From the NCBI GenBank assembly GCA_950059165.1, contig CATLUC010000010.1:1-25112 (forward strand): a DNA stretch of 25,112 nucleotides. The letters run 5' to 3'. The notes beneath the pieces were generated by a model that saw nothing but the letters and a program-made list of their open reading frames with translations, had not been told where the DNA came from and did no database searches. Origin of the DNA: an uncultured Clostridium sp. (GTDB lineage: Bacteria > Bacillota > Clostridia > TANB77 > CAG-508). Each line of letters starts with the position of its first letter. The first letter of the stretch is position 1. Made by a program: the position numbers and the translations under genes. Positions 1 to 8,257 of this stretch are shown one piece after another.

Positions 1-3000
1 ATGAAAAAGATATATATAATTTTAACATTTATAATTGTAATTAGTGTTATATTAGGAACAAATCAAGTACAAGCTACATCAAGTATAAGTTCTAATATAG
101 ATGGAATAAATGAAAGCAAATATCCAGGTTATAAAAATAAGATAAAGGAGCTACAAAAAATATACCCAAATATAAAAGTTTTATATACTGGGTTAGACTG
201 GAACACAACAATCAAAAACGAAAGAGTACATGGAAGAAATTTAGTACCAAAGAACTATCCAAAAGAGTGGAGATGTAGTGAATGTGGTTCAAAATTGTAT
301 GATACAGGTTGGTATTGTGCGTCTGAAGAAGCTGTTAAATACTTAATGGACCCACGTGTATACTTAGATGGAAACAACATATTTCAATTTCAAAAATTAG
401 ACACATCTGCAGGAACTTTAGATACATCTGCAATACAATTAGCATCAAAAGGTTCGTTTTTAGAAGATTGGGATAATGTAGTAGCAATATATAATGCAGC
501 AAAAGATAATAATATAAATGCATTTCACTTAATAACAAGAACAATACAAGAACAAGGAAGAAGTGGGACTTCTTATTTAAGCTCAGGAAATGAATATTTA
601 GGAACAGATGGAGTAGTATATCAAGGATTATACAATTTATTTAGTATAGGAGCAACAGGAAATACACAAGCACAAGTAATAACAAATGGATTAGCAAGAG
701 CATTAAGGGAAAATTGGACGACACGACCAGCATCTATTGCAGGTGGAGGAACATTTGTTAAAAGCAAATATTTAGACAGAGGACAAAACACATTATATCT
801 ACAAAAATTCGATGTAGATGATAAATATGATGGTACATATTGGCATCAATATATGCAAAACTTATTTGGAGCTAAAAATGAAGCAAAATTAATGTATGAT
901 GCTTATAGCAAAACAAAATTAACATTAAACCGTAACTTTGAATTTATTATTCCAATTTATGAAAATATGCCAAAAGAGCTTTCACAAGAACCAAATCCAG
1001 AATACTATGGAAACATAAATACAGATTTAAAAACTATGAAAATAGGGCAAGAGGCAGATGGAAGAAGCTACATAACAGGAGAAATTTTAATTGCAGAATG
1101 GGTAAATAATGTAGCTTGCACACCAAAAAATGTTCCAGAAATCACAATAAAATCAACAGATGGAAGCATTACGGCAGGAGTAAATGTAACACACAATGGT
1201 GGATTAAGCTATAATTATTACAGAATTATTGACAATTTAGACACAAACAAAGAATATTACTTAGAAGCAAGATTAACAACACCAAAAAATTTATCAACAA
1301 ATAAGATACAAACAGTAAATATGCCTAACATGGAAGTAGGAAAATATAAAGGAACAACAATAAAAACCAAAAATAACAAAATATATTTCTCATTAGGTAA
1401 TTATATTGGAGATATTAACACAGACCTAAAAGAAATAAAATTAGCAAAGAACAACAAAGGAACATATTTAAGTGGAAATATGCTAATTGCAGAATGGAAA
1501 AACAACATAGCATATGTGCCAAACACTTTACCAAAACTAATTTTAAAATCAACAGATGGAACAATTAGAAGAGAAATGTACATTGCTCACTTGGAAGGAT
1601 TAAATTACTATTATGATGTATTTATAGATGGATTAGATTTGTATAAGCAATATGAAATAGAAGCAACACTAACAAATGAAGACAACATAGGAACAAGAAA
1701 AACACAAATTGCAAAATTACCAACAAAAACTTTGGGAATATTCCAAGGAAGAACAATAATAACAGAAAACAATAAAATAAAACCAACATACAAAGGAGAC
1801 ATCAACACAGATGTAAAAACAATAAATCTATCTAAAAATGAAGCAGGAAGAAATTATATTTATGGAGAAATTCTAATTGCAGAATGGATAGACAATGTGG
1901 CAAACATTCCAAGTGATTTACCAAAAATGATTTTAAAAGCAACAGATGGAAGTTATAGTTGTGAAATGTATATAAATCATTTAGGTGGTCTAAACTATTA
2001 TTATGATAGAATAGTTGACAACTTAGACCCAACCAAAGAATATGAAATAGAAGTGACATTAACAGGTCAAAATAACAAAGGAACAAATAAAACACAAATA
2101 GCAAAACTTCCAAACAAAGAAATTGGAAGATATGACACAGTAATACTAACAGCCCAAAACAACAAAATAAAAATTACAGACAGCAGTTTATACAAAGGAG
2201 ATATAAATACAGATTTACAAACAATGACAATAGCATTAAATGGAGCTGGAAAAGAATACATCTATGGAAATATTATAATTGCAGAGTGGGTAAATGGCAA
2301 TGCAAATACTCCAAATGGATTACCAGAAATGACACTAAAATCAACAGATGGAAGTTATTCGGCAGGAATGTATGTAAGACATGATGGTGGATTAAACTAC
2401 TATTATGACAGAGTAATTTGGAACTTAGACCCAAGTAAACAATATTATATTGAGGTAAAATTAACAGGAAATAAAAATATAGGAACGAACAAAATACAAA
2501 ATGCAAACTTAAATGTTAAAGAACAAATAGGAATATTTAAAGGTAAAAATGCTATAGTAGAAAACAACAAAATAGTATTCAAAGGAAATGAATATTATGG
2601 AGAAATCAACACAGACTTACAAACAATCAACATATCATTAAATGAAGCTGGAAAACAATACATTTACGGAAATATAATAATTGCAGAATGGGTGAATGGC
2701 AATGCAAATACTCCAAATGGGTTACCAAAAATAGCATTAAAATCAACTGACGGAAAATATAGTAGCCAAATGTATGTAAGACATGATGGTGGATTAAACT
2801 ACTATTATGATAGAGTAATTTGGAATTTAGACCTAAGTAAAGAATATTATATAGAAGTAAAATTAACTAATGAAAACAATATTTCAAACAAAAAAACACA
2901 ACAAGCAAATATCAAACCAACTGGTGAAATTGGAGCATTTAATGAAAATTATAAAATGGTAATAAGAAATAACAAAATAAAATTTGAAACAATAACAAGT

Positions 3001-3255
3001 AAAGCAAAAATAGTGGAAAAAGTAGAAGAACCAGTAAATGAAATATTAAAAGAACATACAAAACCAACAGATGAAGTAATACAAGAACAACAAAATAAAC
3101 TACCTGATGAAGAAATACAAGAAGAGCCAACCCCAAGTATTGATAATTCAATAAAAGAGAACACAATAACAAATCAGGAAGAAGAAACAAACGAAATAGC
3201 AGAGGAAAGCCAAATTGACCAAGAAAGTGCTAAAACAAAATCTTTAATAAAATAA
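1..3255 (+). CDS. Secreted cell-wall hydrolase, glucosaminidase-like domain with five C-terminal repeats
   Basis: Predicted exported peptidoglycan hydrolase of 1084 residues. Residues 1-26 form a signal peptide (lysines, hydrophobic core, then a VQA-type cleavage site). Residues ~35-320 resemble endo-beta-N-acetylglucosaminidase (LytD/GH73-like) proteins, with the motif RTIQEQGRSGTSYLSSG near residue 180, where the glutamate is the expected catalytic acid, and an upstream CSECG segment. From residue ~335 there are five repeats of ~133 residues, each opening with G[DEN]INTDL and containing LIAEW, LKSTDG and GLNYYYDR. The tail after ~1000 is rich in Glu, Gln, Pro and Thr and has no LPXTG or transmembrane anchor. 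The family assignment rests on motif recall. The repeats probably bind the wall or a glycan (inference). The ATG is the first base of the window, so no ribosome binding site can be judged. Confidence 0.8.
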   Translation: MKKIYIILTFIIVISVILGTNQVQATSSISSNIDGINESKYPGYKNKIKELQKIYPNIKVLYTGLDWNTTIKNERVHGRNLVPKNYPKEWRCSECGSKLYDTGWYCASEEAVKYLMDPRVYLDGNNIFQFQKLDTSAGTLDTSAIQLASKGSFLEDWDNVVAIYNAAKDNNINAFHLITRTIQEQGRSGTSYLSSGNEYLGTDGVVYQGLYNLFSIGATGNTQAQVITNGLARALRENWTTRPASIAGGGTFVKSKYLDRGQNTLYLQKFDVDDKYDGTYWHQYMQNLFGAKNEAKLMYDAYSKTKLTLNRNFEFIIPIYENMPKELSQEPNPEYYGNINTDLKTMKIGQEADGRSYITGEILIAEWVNNVACTPKNVPEITIKSTDGSITAGVNVTHNGGLSYNYYRIIDNLDTNKEYYLEARLTTPKNLSTNKIQTVNMPNMEVGKYKGTTIKTKNNKIYFSLGNYIGDINTDLKEIKLAKNNKGTYLSGNMLIAEWKNNIAYVPNTLPKLILKSTDGTIRREMYIAHLEGLNYYYDVFIDGLDLYKQYEIEATLTNEDNIGTRKTQIAKLPTKTLGIFQGRTIITENNKIKPTYKGDINTDVKTINLSKNEAGRNYIYGEILIAEWIDNVANIPSDLPKMILKATDGSYSCEMYINHLGGLNYYYDRIVDNLDPTKEYEIEVTLTGQNNKGTNKTQIAKLPNKEIGRYDTVILTAQNNKIKITDSSLYKGDINTDLQTMTIALNGAGKEYIYGNIIIAEWVNGNANTPNGLPEMTLKSTDGSYSAGMYVRHDGGLNYYYDRVIWNLDPSKQYYIEVKLTGNKNIGTNKIQNANLNVKEQIGIFKGKNAIVENNKIVFKGNEYYGEINTDLQTINISLNEAGKQYIYGNIIIAEWVNGNANTPNGLPKIALKSTDGKYSSQMYVRHDGGLNYYYDRVIWNLDLSKEYYIEVKLTNENNISNKKTQQANIKPTGEIGAFNENYKMVIRNNKIKFETITSKAKIVEKVEEPVNEILKEHTKPTDEVIQEQQNKLPDEEIQEEPTPSIDNSIKENTITNQEEETNEIAEESQIDQESAKTKSLIK
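1003..2990 (+). repeat. Five in-frame ~400-bp repeats encoding wall-protein modules
   Basis: Modules begin at about 1003, 1402, 1789, 2191 and 2593, a spacing of 387-402 bp. Each encodes G-x-I-N-T-D-L, then LIAEW, a TDG turn, GLNYYYDR and a closing NNKI segment. Modules 4 and 5 are the most alike (both contain IAEWVNGNANTPNGLP), which suggests a recent duplication. Confidence 0.85.
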
Positions 3256-3269
3256 TCAATATATCAAAA

Positions 3270-3310
3270 TTATTCCGAAAAAACGAAAAAAACTTGTTTT
3301 TTCGGAATAA
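3270..3310. terminator. Perfect 15-bp inverted repeat after the hydrolase gene
   Basis: TTATTCCGAAAAAAC at 3270-3284 is matched exactly by its reverse complement at 3296-3310, with an 11-nt loop. The right arm begins GTTTTTT but no T tract follows. It probably acts as a terminator for the hydrolase gene. It lies only 30 bp before the next start codon, so a regulatory role on that gene is also possible. Confidence 0.6.
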
Positions 3311-3340
3311 AACGTTTATAATTAAATTGAGGTGGTTGAT

Positions 3341-4540
3341 TTGAAGTTAATAAAGAGGGAAGAATACTTAAACAAATTAATAAATGTAATTGGAACACCA
3401 GATATAAAAGTAATTACAGGAATAAGACGTAGTGGAAAATCTAAACTTTTAGAAGAATTTAAAAAATATATAATAAACACGGTAAAGAATAATAATATAA
3501 TTCATATAAATTATAACTTACCAAAATTTGAAAATTTAAAAAATTATAGTGCTTTAGTAGAATATGTTGAATCAAACTATAAAGAGAAAATGGAAAATTT
3601 TATTCTAATTGATGAAGTACAAATGTGTGAAGATTTTGAAAAAGCTATAAACGGATTTCATGCAGAAGAAAAGTATGATATTTATATAACAGGTTCAAAT
3701 GCATTCTTAATGAGTAGTGATTTAGCAACATTATTTACTGGTAGAACTTTTAAAATAGAAGTATATCCTTTTTCTTTTAAAGAATTTCAAAAATACTATA
3801 ACTATAACGATATACAAGAAGCATTTGATAAATATATGTATGAAGGTGGAATGTCTGGTTCATATTTATATAAAACACAAGAAGAAAAATATCAATATAT
3901 TAAAGATGTATTTAATACATTGATAGTAAGAGACATAAAGCAAAAATATAAAATTAGAAATACAGATACAATTCAAAATTTAACAGATTTTTTAATGGAT
4001 AATGTTTCAAATTTGACATCAGTTAATAATATAACACATATTTTAAATTCAAATAATGTTACTATAACAGATAAGACCATTAACAATTATATAGAATATT
4101 TGTGTAATGCTTTTGAATTTTATATGGTAAAAAGATATGATATAAAAGGAAAGAAATTGCTAAGTACACAGAATAAATATTACTTAGCAGACCAATCTTT
4201 TAGATATGCAATACTAGGTACAAGTAATATGGATTATGGTAGAATATATGAAAATATTGTTGCAATAGAATTATTAAGAAGAGGTTATGAAGTTTATGTT
4301 GGTACATTATATAAAAAAGAGATAGACTTTGTAGCACAAAAGCAAGGTAAAAAAATTTATATACAAGTATCTGATGATATAACTAATGAAAAAACTTTTA
4401 AAAGGGAAACAGAATCTTTATTAAAAATTCAAGATGCTTATCCAAAAGTATTAATAGCAAGAACGAAACATGATACATATCAATATGAAGGAATTGATAT
4501 TATAGATATTGCTACTTGGTTATATGAAGAAGAAAAATAA
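3341..4540 (+). CDS. AAA-family ATPase with DUF4143/nuclease-like C-terminus
   Basis: Cytoplasmic ATP-binding protein of about 399 residues, of the widespread AAA_14 plus DUF4143 type whose cellular role is unsettled. Walker A is GIRRSGKS (residues ~27-34), Walker B is ILIDEVQ (~88), and a sensor-like YITGSNAFLMSS follows. The C-terminus carries GRIYENIVAIELLRRG and then KEIDFVAQ...IYIQV, resembling the E-xn-D-xn-Q/ExK pattern of the restriction-endonuclease fold. I chose TTG 3341 because GAGGTGG at 3329-3335 is correctly placed before it; the GTG at 3332 lies inside that ribosome binding site. The gene appears monocistronic, between an inverted repeat and a terminator. Similar ATPases occur beside toxin-antitoxin or mobile genes, but nothing here shows that. 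Confidence 0.85.
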   Translation: MKLIKREEYLNKLINVIGTPDIKVITGIRRSGKSKLLEEFKKYIINTVKNNNIIHINYNLPKFENLKNYSALVEYVESNYKEKMENFILIDEVQMCEDFEKAINGFHAEEKYDIYITGSNAFLMSSDLATLFTGRTFKIEVYPFSFKEFQKYYNYNDIQEAFDKYMYEGGMSGSYLYKTQEEKYQYIKDVFNTLIVRDIKQKYKIRNTDTIQNLTDFLMDNVSNLTSVNNITHILNSNNVTITDKTINNYIEYLCNAFEFYMVKRYDIKGKKLLSTQNKYYLADQSFRYAILGTSNMDYGRIYENIVAIELLRRGYEVYVGTLYKKEIDFVAQKQGKKIYIQVSDDITNEKTFKRETESLLKIQDAYPKVLIARTKHDTYQYEGIDIIDIATWLYEEEK

Positions 4541-4551
4541 GAACATATATG

Positions 4552-4590
4552 AAAATATCCTAGTTAGTATATAACTAATTAGGATATTTT
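4552..4590. terminator. Rho-independent terminator after the ATPase gene
   Basis: AAAATATCCTAGTTAG (4552-4567) pairs with CTAATTAGGATATTTT (4575-4590): a 16-bp stem with one G-U pair and a 7-nt loop. A-rich left and T-rich right arms make it usable in both directions. Confidence 0.75.
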
Positions 4591-4662
4591 ATAATGCAAC
4601 AATATACCATACTATATTAACATAAATAGAACTATGAGATATAATTAAAATGCAAAAAAGGC

Positions 4663-4691
4663 TTGACATTAAATGACATACAATATATTAT
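4663..4691 (+). promoter_or_regulatory. Sigma-A-like promoter of the pilin-like gene
   Basis: TTGACA at 4663-4668, a 17-bp spacer and TATTAT at 4686-4691. It lies about 90 bp before the start at 4782, after the preceding terminator. Confidence 0.7.
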
Positions 4692-4781
4692 GTTAATAGA
4701 AAACAAGAAACATATACTAAAAGTTAGAAAGAATAGAAAAAGCAATAATAGGAAAAACTAATGAAAAAGTAGAAGGAAAAC

Positions 4782-6441
4782 ATGGTAGCAAAAAATGAAA
4801 AAGGTATTACTTTAATAGCTTTAGTAATAACTATAATAATATTGCTAATATTAGCAGGTATAACAATTGCAACTTTAAAAGGGGAAAATGGAATGTTAAA
4901 TAAAGCAAGCACAGCAAAAGAAAATTATATAATAGAACAATACAAGGAAGAAATAAATCTAGAAATAACTGATGAAGTAGCACAAAGAAAAATACAGCAA
5001 AAGGAAGAACTAATGATAGTTAGTTTAGATGGAAAAATAAGGCAAAAGGAATGGGTAAATGAGGTTTATAAATGTAATAGTAGTGGGGAGGAACAACCAA
5101 CATTTGAAACAAGTACACATTTGCTAGTAGAAAGCAAAGAACATTACGAATTTTTAATAGAAGTAAATAAAGAAAAAGAAACAGCAAAAATTGTAAGTAA
5201 TCAAAAAGGCACAGGTGAAAAATATCAAATAACATATAATCCAAATGGTGGAGAGGGAGCAGAGGAGACAGTAGAAATAGGGCAAGGGTTTTCAATAACA
5301 TTAAAAAAATGTGACTATATAAGAAAAGGATATAAATTTTTAGAATGGAATACAAAGCAAGATGGAACAGGAACAAAATATGGAAATGGAGCAAATATTA
5401 ATATAGAACAAGATATTACATTATATGCTATTTGGCAAACTCCAACTACAGTGGCAGATGCAAAAGAAGCAGGAGTAGTATTAAGTACAACACAAAATAT
5501 TACACTAATAGATGACTATGAAAATCAAGTAATATTGCCAGCAGGGTTTAAAATAAATAGTGATAGTAGCGCAAATGTAACTGGTGGAGTAGTTATTGAA
5601 GATGTAAGCCATCGGGCTAACTGCTGGAAGCGAATTTGTGTGGATACCAGTAGGAAAAGTTTATACAGATGAAGAAAAAACGGAATCAAAGGCAAAGACA
5701 ATAAATTTAAGTAGATATACATTTGCAGCAGATAGAACAGAAACACCATATGGAGCAGAAACAATAACCATTAATTATAAAAACGAATATGGTGATGGTT
5801 ATCCTGATATGGCTGTAAATTATAATGAATTAGCAAAATCAAACTTAGGAAATGCAGTAGCTTTAGACATAGAACAATTTAAAACAAAAACAGAAACTAA
5901 TCATGGATATTATATAGGAAGATATGAAGCAAGAACAGTAGAAAGTACAGAAAGAACAGAAGCTAGTAAAGATAATGGAGCTAAAGTAACAATGAGAAAA
6001 GATGGTTTTGTATATAATCATGTAACACAGATAGAATCTGCAAAATTAAGTCAAAGTATGTATAATGATAGTAATTTTAAAAGTGATTTAATAAATAGTT
6101 ATGCTTGGGATATAGCAATTGTCTTTTTGCAAACATTTGACAACAGAAACAATAAAACAAAACCATATTCAAGACAAAATAGTTCGAATAATAGTTTTGC
6201 AAATAAAGGTACAAATAATTTAACGCAAACAACAAGTCAAGACAAAATATGTAACCTTTGGGATATGGCAAGTAATATTTATGAATGGACAACAGAAACT
6301 TGTGCACATACTGATTATTATACGTACAGAGGTGGTTGTTATGATAACACTCCTGTCTACACAGCTCTTAGATTTACTAATTATGTGACAGTTGATTCTT
6401 ATGGTATTCATTCTTTTAGAGTATTATTATATTTGGTATAA
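4782..6441 (+). CDS. Prepilin-like surface protein with InlB-type repeat and FGE/C-lectin-like domain (+1 frameshift)
   Basis: Predicted surface protein of ~552 residues, read through one +1 frameshift. Residues 6-32 (KGITLIALVITIIILLILAG) match a type IV prepilin N-terminus: Gly, then a hydrophobic helix. Residues ~145-215 form one Listeria-Bacteroides (InlB B-type) repeat ending in ITLYAIW. The C-terminal ~270 residues contain EFVWIPVGKV, GYYIGRYEA, NLWDMASNIYEWT, YRGGCY and a closing FRVLLYLV, the pattern of FGE-sulfatase/C-type-lectin folds. At 5613 an in-phase CGG breaks the frame, and reading on leads to TGA about 20 codons later. Dropping the C gives HGLTAGSEFVWIPVG and joins the two halves smoothly. 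AAGGA at 4773-4777 precedes the ATG. Its role is probably adhesion or binding (inference). Confidence 0.7.
5613..5616 (+). other. In-phase CGGG, +1 frameshift site (pilin-like gene)
   Basis: In the upstream frame the codons run CAT CGG GCT AAC. Skipping C5613 gives CAT GGG CTA ACT GCT GGA and restores the downstream frame. Confidence 0.8.
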
Positions 6442-6573
6442 TACCGAACATAGTAAATCTACTGTCTTAACTTAGTATAAAAATGGGGTATGTGGGTATG
6501 TAAATATTTTTGGTAAATTAAAATAAAAATATTCACACAGGTAAGAGTTATAATAAATTATCAATTATCATAC
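6442..6573. other. Intergenic stretch without recognisable gene
   Basis: This is the first part of the 366-bp gap between the pilin-like gene and the glycan block. I see no ORF with a ribosome binding site and no repeat here. The rest of the gap holds a terminator, an inverted repeat and a promoter, listed separately. Confidence 0.5.
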
Positions 6574-6608
6574 AAAAGCAGTTAAATATATTTGATTTAA
6601 CTGCTTTT
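6574..6608. terminator. Rho-independent terminator
   Basis: A perfect 14-bp stem, AAAAGCAGTTAAAT (6574-6587) with ATTTAACTGCTTTT (6595-6608), and a 7-nt loop. The T-rich right arm fits termination of the pilin-like transcript, though the distance from its stop is about 130 bp. Confidence 0.75.
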
Positions 6609-6639
6609 GTAGTGTACACAAATATTTTCTAAAACAGTC

Positions 6640-6690
6640 AAGTTATCGACTACTTTTCGAATAACATACTTAGAAATTGGTCGATAACTT
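6640..6690. promoter_or_regulatory. 11-bp inverted repeat upstream of the glycan block promoter
   Basis: AAGTTATCGAC (6640-6650) and GTCGATAACTT (6680-6690) are perfect reverse complements separated by 29 nt. They lie 33 bp before the -35 box. A protein-binding site pair or an RNA stem is possible; the sequence does not decide. Confidence 0.45.
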
Positions 6691-6722
6691 CAAAAAAGAG
6701 AAAATTTTAATTACATTTGTTA

Positions 6723-6751
6723 TTGCAACTTTTGCAAATTTGTTATATTAT
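6723..6751 (+). promoter_or_regulatory. Candidate promoter of the glycan block
   Basis: TTGCAA (6723-6728), a 17-bp spacer and TATTAT (6746-6751). The first gene begins 56 bp downstream behind AGGAGA (6793-6798). Confidence 0.55.
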
Positions 6752-6807
6752 AGAAAAGAATTGAGCAATCTAAAAATAAGAAAAAATAAAAAAGGAGAGA
6801 AACCTAA

Positions 6808-7011
6808 ATGGAAGAAGATATAAAAGTAGAGTTAGAAAGGGCAAGATTAAAAAACTATGTATTACAAAAAGAAAATGACATTTTATTAGGAACAATAGGA
6901 ATAGTAACAAAAGAAAAAGAAACATTACTTTCAGAAATTGCAAGTATAAAAAATTCGAGAGGTTATAAAATAACACAAAAAATAAATCATATAATGAGGA
7001 GAGATAAATGA
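6808..7011 (+). CDS. Small coiled-coil protein translationally coupled to a glycosyltransferase
   Basis: Protein of 67 residues, mostly charged helix (residues 1-45), ending in SIKNSRGYKITQKINHIMRR. The I-x-N-S-R-x-Y/W-K/R motif resembles the short segment often attached to or beside glycosyltransferases that build surface polysaccharide, so I infer an accessory or scaffold role. AGGAGA lies 9 nt before the ATG. Its stop overlaps the next start (ATGA, 7008-7011), so the two products are probably made together. No enzyme motif is present. Confidence 0.7.
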   Translation: MEEDIKVELERARLKNYVLQKENDILLGTIGIVTKEKETLLSEIASIKNSRGYKITQKINHIMRRDK

Positions 7012-8162
7012 GAAAGAAAATAAAAGAAGAAACATATTACATGACAAATATAACCTTTCAAGAAGAAATGGAACTTTTATTTGACATAGAAGAAAAATTT
7101 CCTTATGAATATAAAGAAGAAACAAAAAATACAGCTAAAAAGAAAATAGCAATTGTCTATGATATTGATGGATGGGCATTTTGCAACATCGCAACCCAAA
7201 TAAAAAAACATCTATCAAATGACTTTGAAATTGACATTTTTCCAGTAGCTGTTTTTGATGATAATATAGTAAAACTTATTCTATTAGCTGAAAAATATGA
7301 TTTAGTACATTGCCTTTGGAGAGGCCTTTTATCATGTTTAGATTATAAATTTATAAGAGAATATATTTACAATATGGGAATTAGCTTTGAAGAATTTATG
7401 GACAAGTATTTTAGCAAAACAAATATAACAACATCTGTTTATGACCATAAATTCCTAGATGAAGAAAGTTTTGAAACTACAAAATCATTTGCCAAATACG
7501 CAAAAAATTATACAGTATCTTCTAGTATTTTAGAAGACATTTATAATAATTTAGATATTGAAAAAAAGCCAATGGCAGTTGTAAGTGATGGAATAGATTT
7601 AGAAAAATTTAAACCTCAAAATCTAGAGAGATTTAAACTAGAAAATTTAGAAAATAGAAAAATAAAAATTGGTTGGGTAGGAAATAGTGAATTTACAGAT
7701 TCAAATGGAGATTCAGACTTAAAAGGTGTAAGAAAAATTATAAAACCAGCATTAGAAGAACTAATTGAAGAAGGTTACCCAATTGAATTAAATTTTGCAG
7801 ATAGAAAAGAAAAATATATACCACATGAAAAAATGCCTGACTACTATAACACAATAGACATATATGTATGTGCTTCTAAAAATGAGGGAACACCAAACCC
7901 GGTTTTAGAGTCTATGGCATCAGGTGTTCCAATAGTTTCAACAGATGTAGGTATTGTAAGAGATGCTTTTGGAGAAAAACAAAAAGAATTTATATTAAAA
8001 GAGAGAACTAAAGAAGAACTAAAAAACAAACTAAGTACTATTCTAAAACAAAAAGAAAAATTAGAAGAATTGTCAAAAGAAAATCTAGAACAAATAAAAC
8101 AATGGACTTGGGCAAAGAAATGTGAACAATTCAAAGTATTTTTTGAGAACAATTTGAAATAA
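7008..8162 (+). CDS. Glycosyltransferase, GT4-type (GT-B fold)
   Basis: Protein of 384 residues, cytoplasmic or peripheral, expected to transfer a sugar from a nucleotide-sugar donor during surface glycan assembly. The C-terminal Rossmann half shows IGWVGNSEF (residue ~222), an HEKMPDYYNTIDIYVCAS segment and then NEGTPNPVLESMASGVPIV, the family's donor-binding E-x7-E signature (glutamates about 8 residues apart). The N-terminal half begins its fold at KKIAIVYDIDGWAF (~45) after a charged leader. The start ATG overlaps the preceding stop. Donor and acceptor cannot be told from sequence. About 95 bp of very AT-rich DNA separates it from the next gene in the same direction. Confidence 0.85.
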   Translation: MRKKIKEETYYMTNITFQEEMELLFDIEEKFPYEYKEETKNTAKKKIAIVYDIDGWAFCNIATQIKKHLSNDFEIDIFPVAVFDDNIVKLILLAEKYDLVHCLWRGLLSCLDYKFIREYIYNMGISFEEFMDKYFSKTNITTSVYDHKFLDEESFETTKSFAKYAKNYTVSSSILEDIYNNLDIEKKPMAVVSDGIDLEKFKPQNLERFKLENLENRKIKIGWVGNSEFTDSNGDSDLKGVRKIIKPALEELIEEGYPIELNFADRKEKYIPHEKMPDYYNTIDIYVCASKNEGTPNPVLESMASGVPIVSTDVGIVRDAFGEKQKEFILKERTKEELKNKLSTILKQKEKLEELSKENLEQIKQWTWAKKCEQFKVFFENNLK

Positions 8163-8257
8163 AATTTATAATTTAAATAATATAAAACAAAAATTTTTAT
8201 ATATTTTTGCTTTTACAAATTTTAATAACTTAAATATTACAGAAAGTGAGGAAAACA

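Noticed and set aside
3332..3340. GTG 3332 as start of the AAA ATPase
   Set aside because: It overlaps the GAGGTGG ribosome binding site; TTG 3341 is correctly spaced.
6442..6807. Template repeat or accessory gene of a diversity-generating retroelement beside the lectin-like gene
   Set aside because: No near-copy of the last 140 bp of the gene and no small ORF with a start signal is present in this gap.
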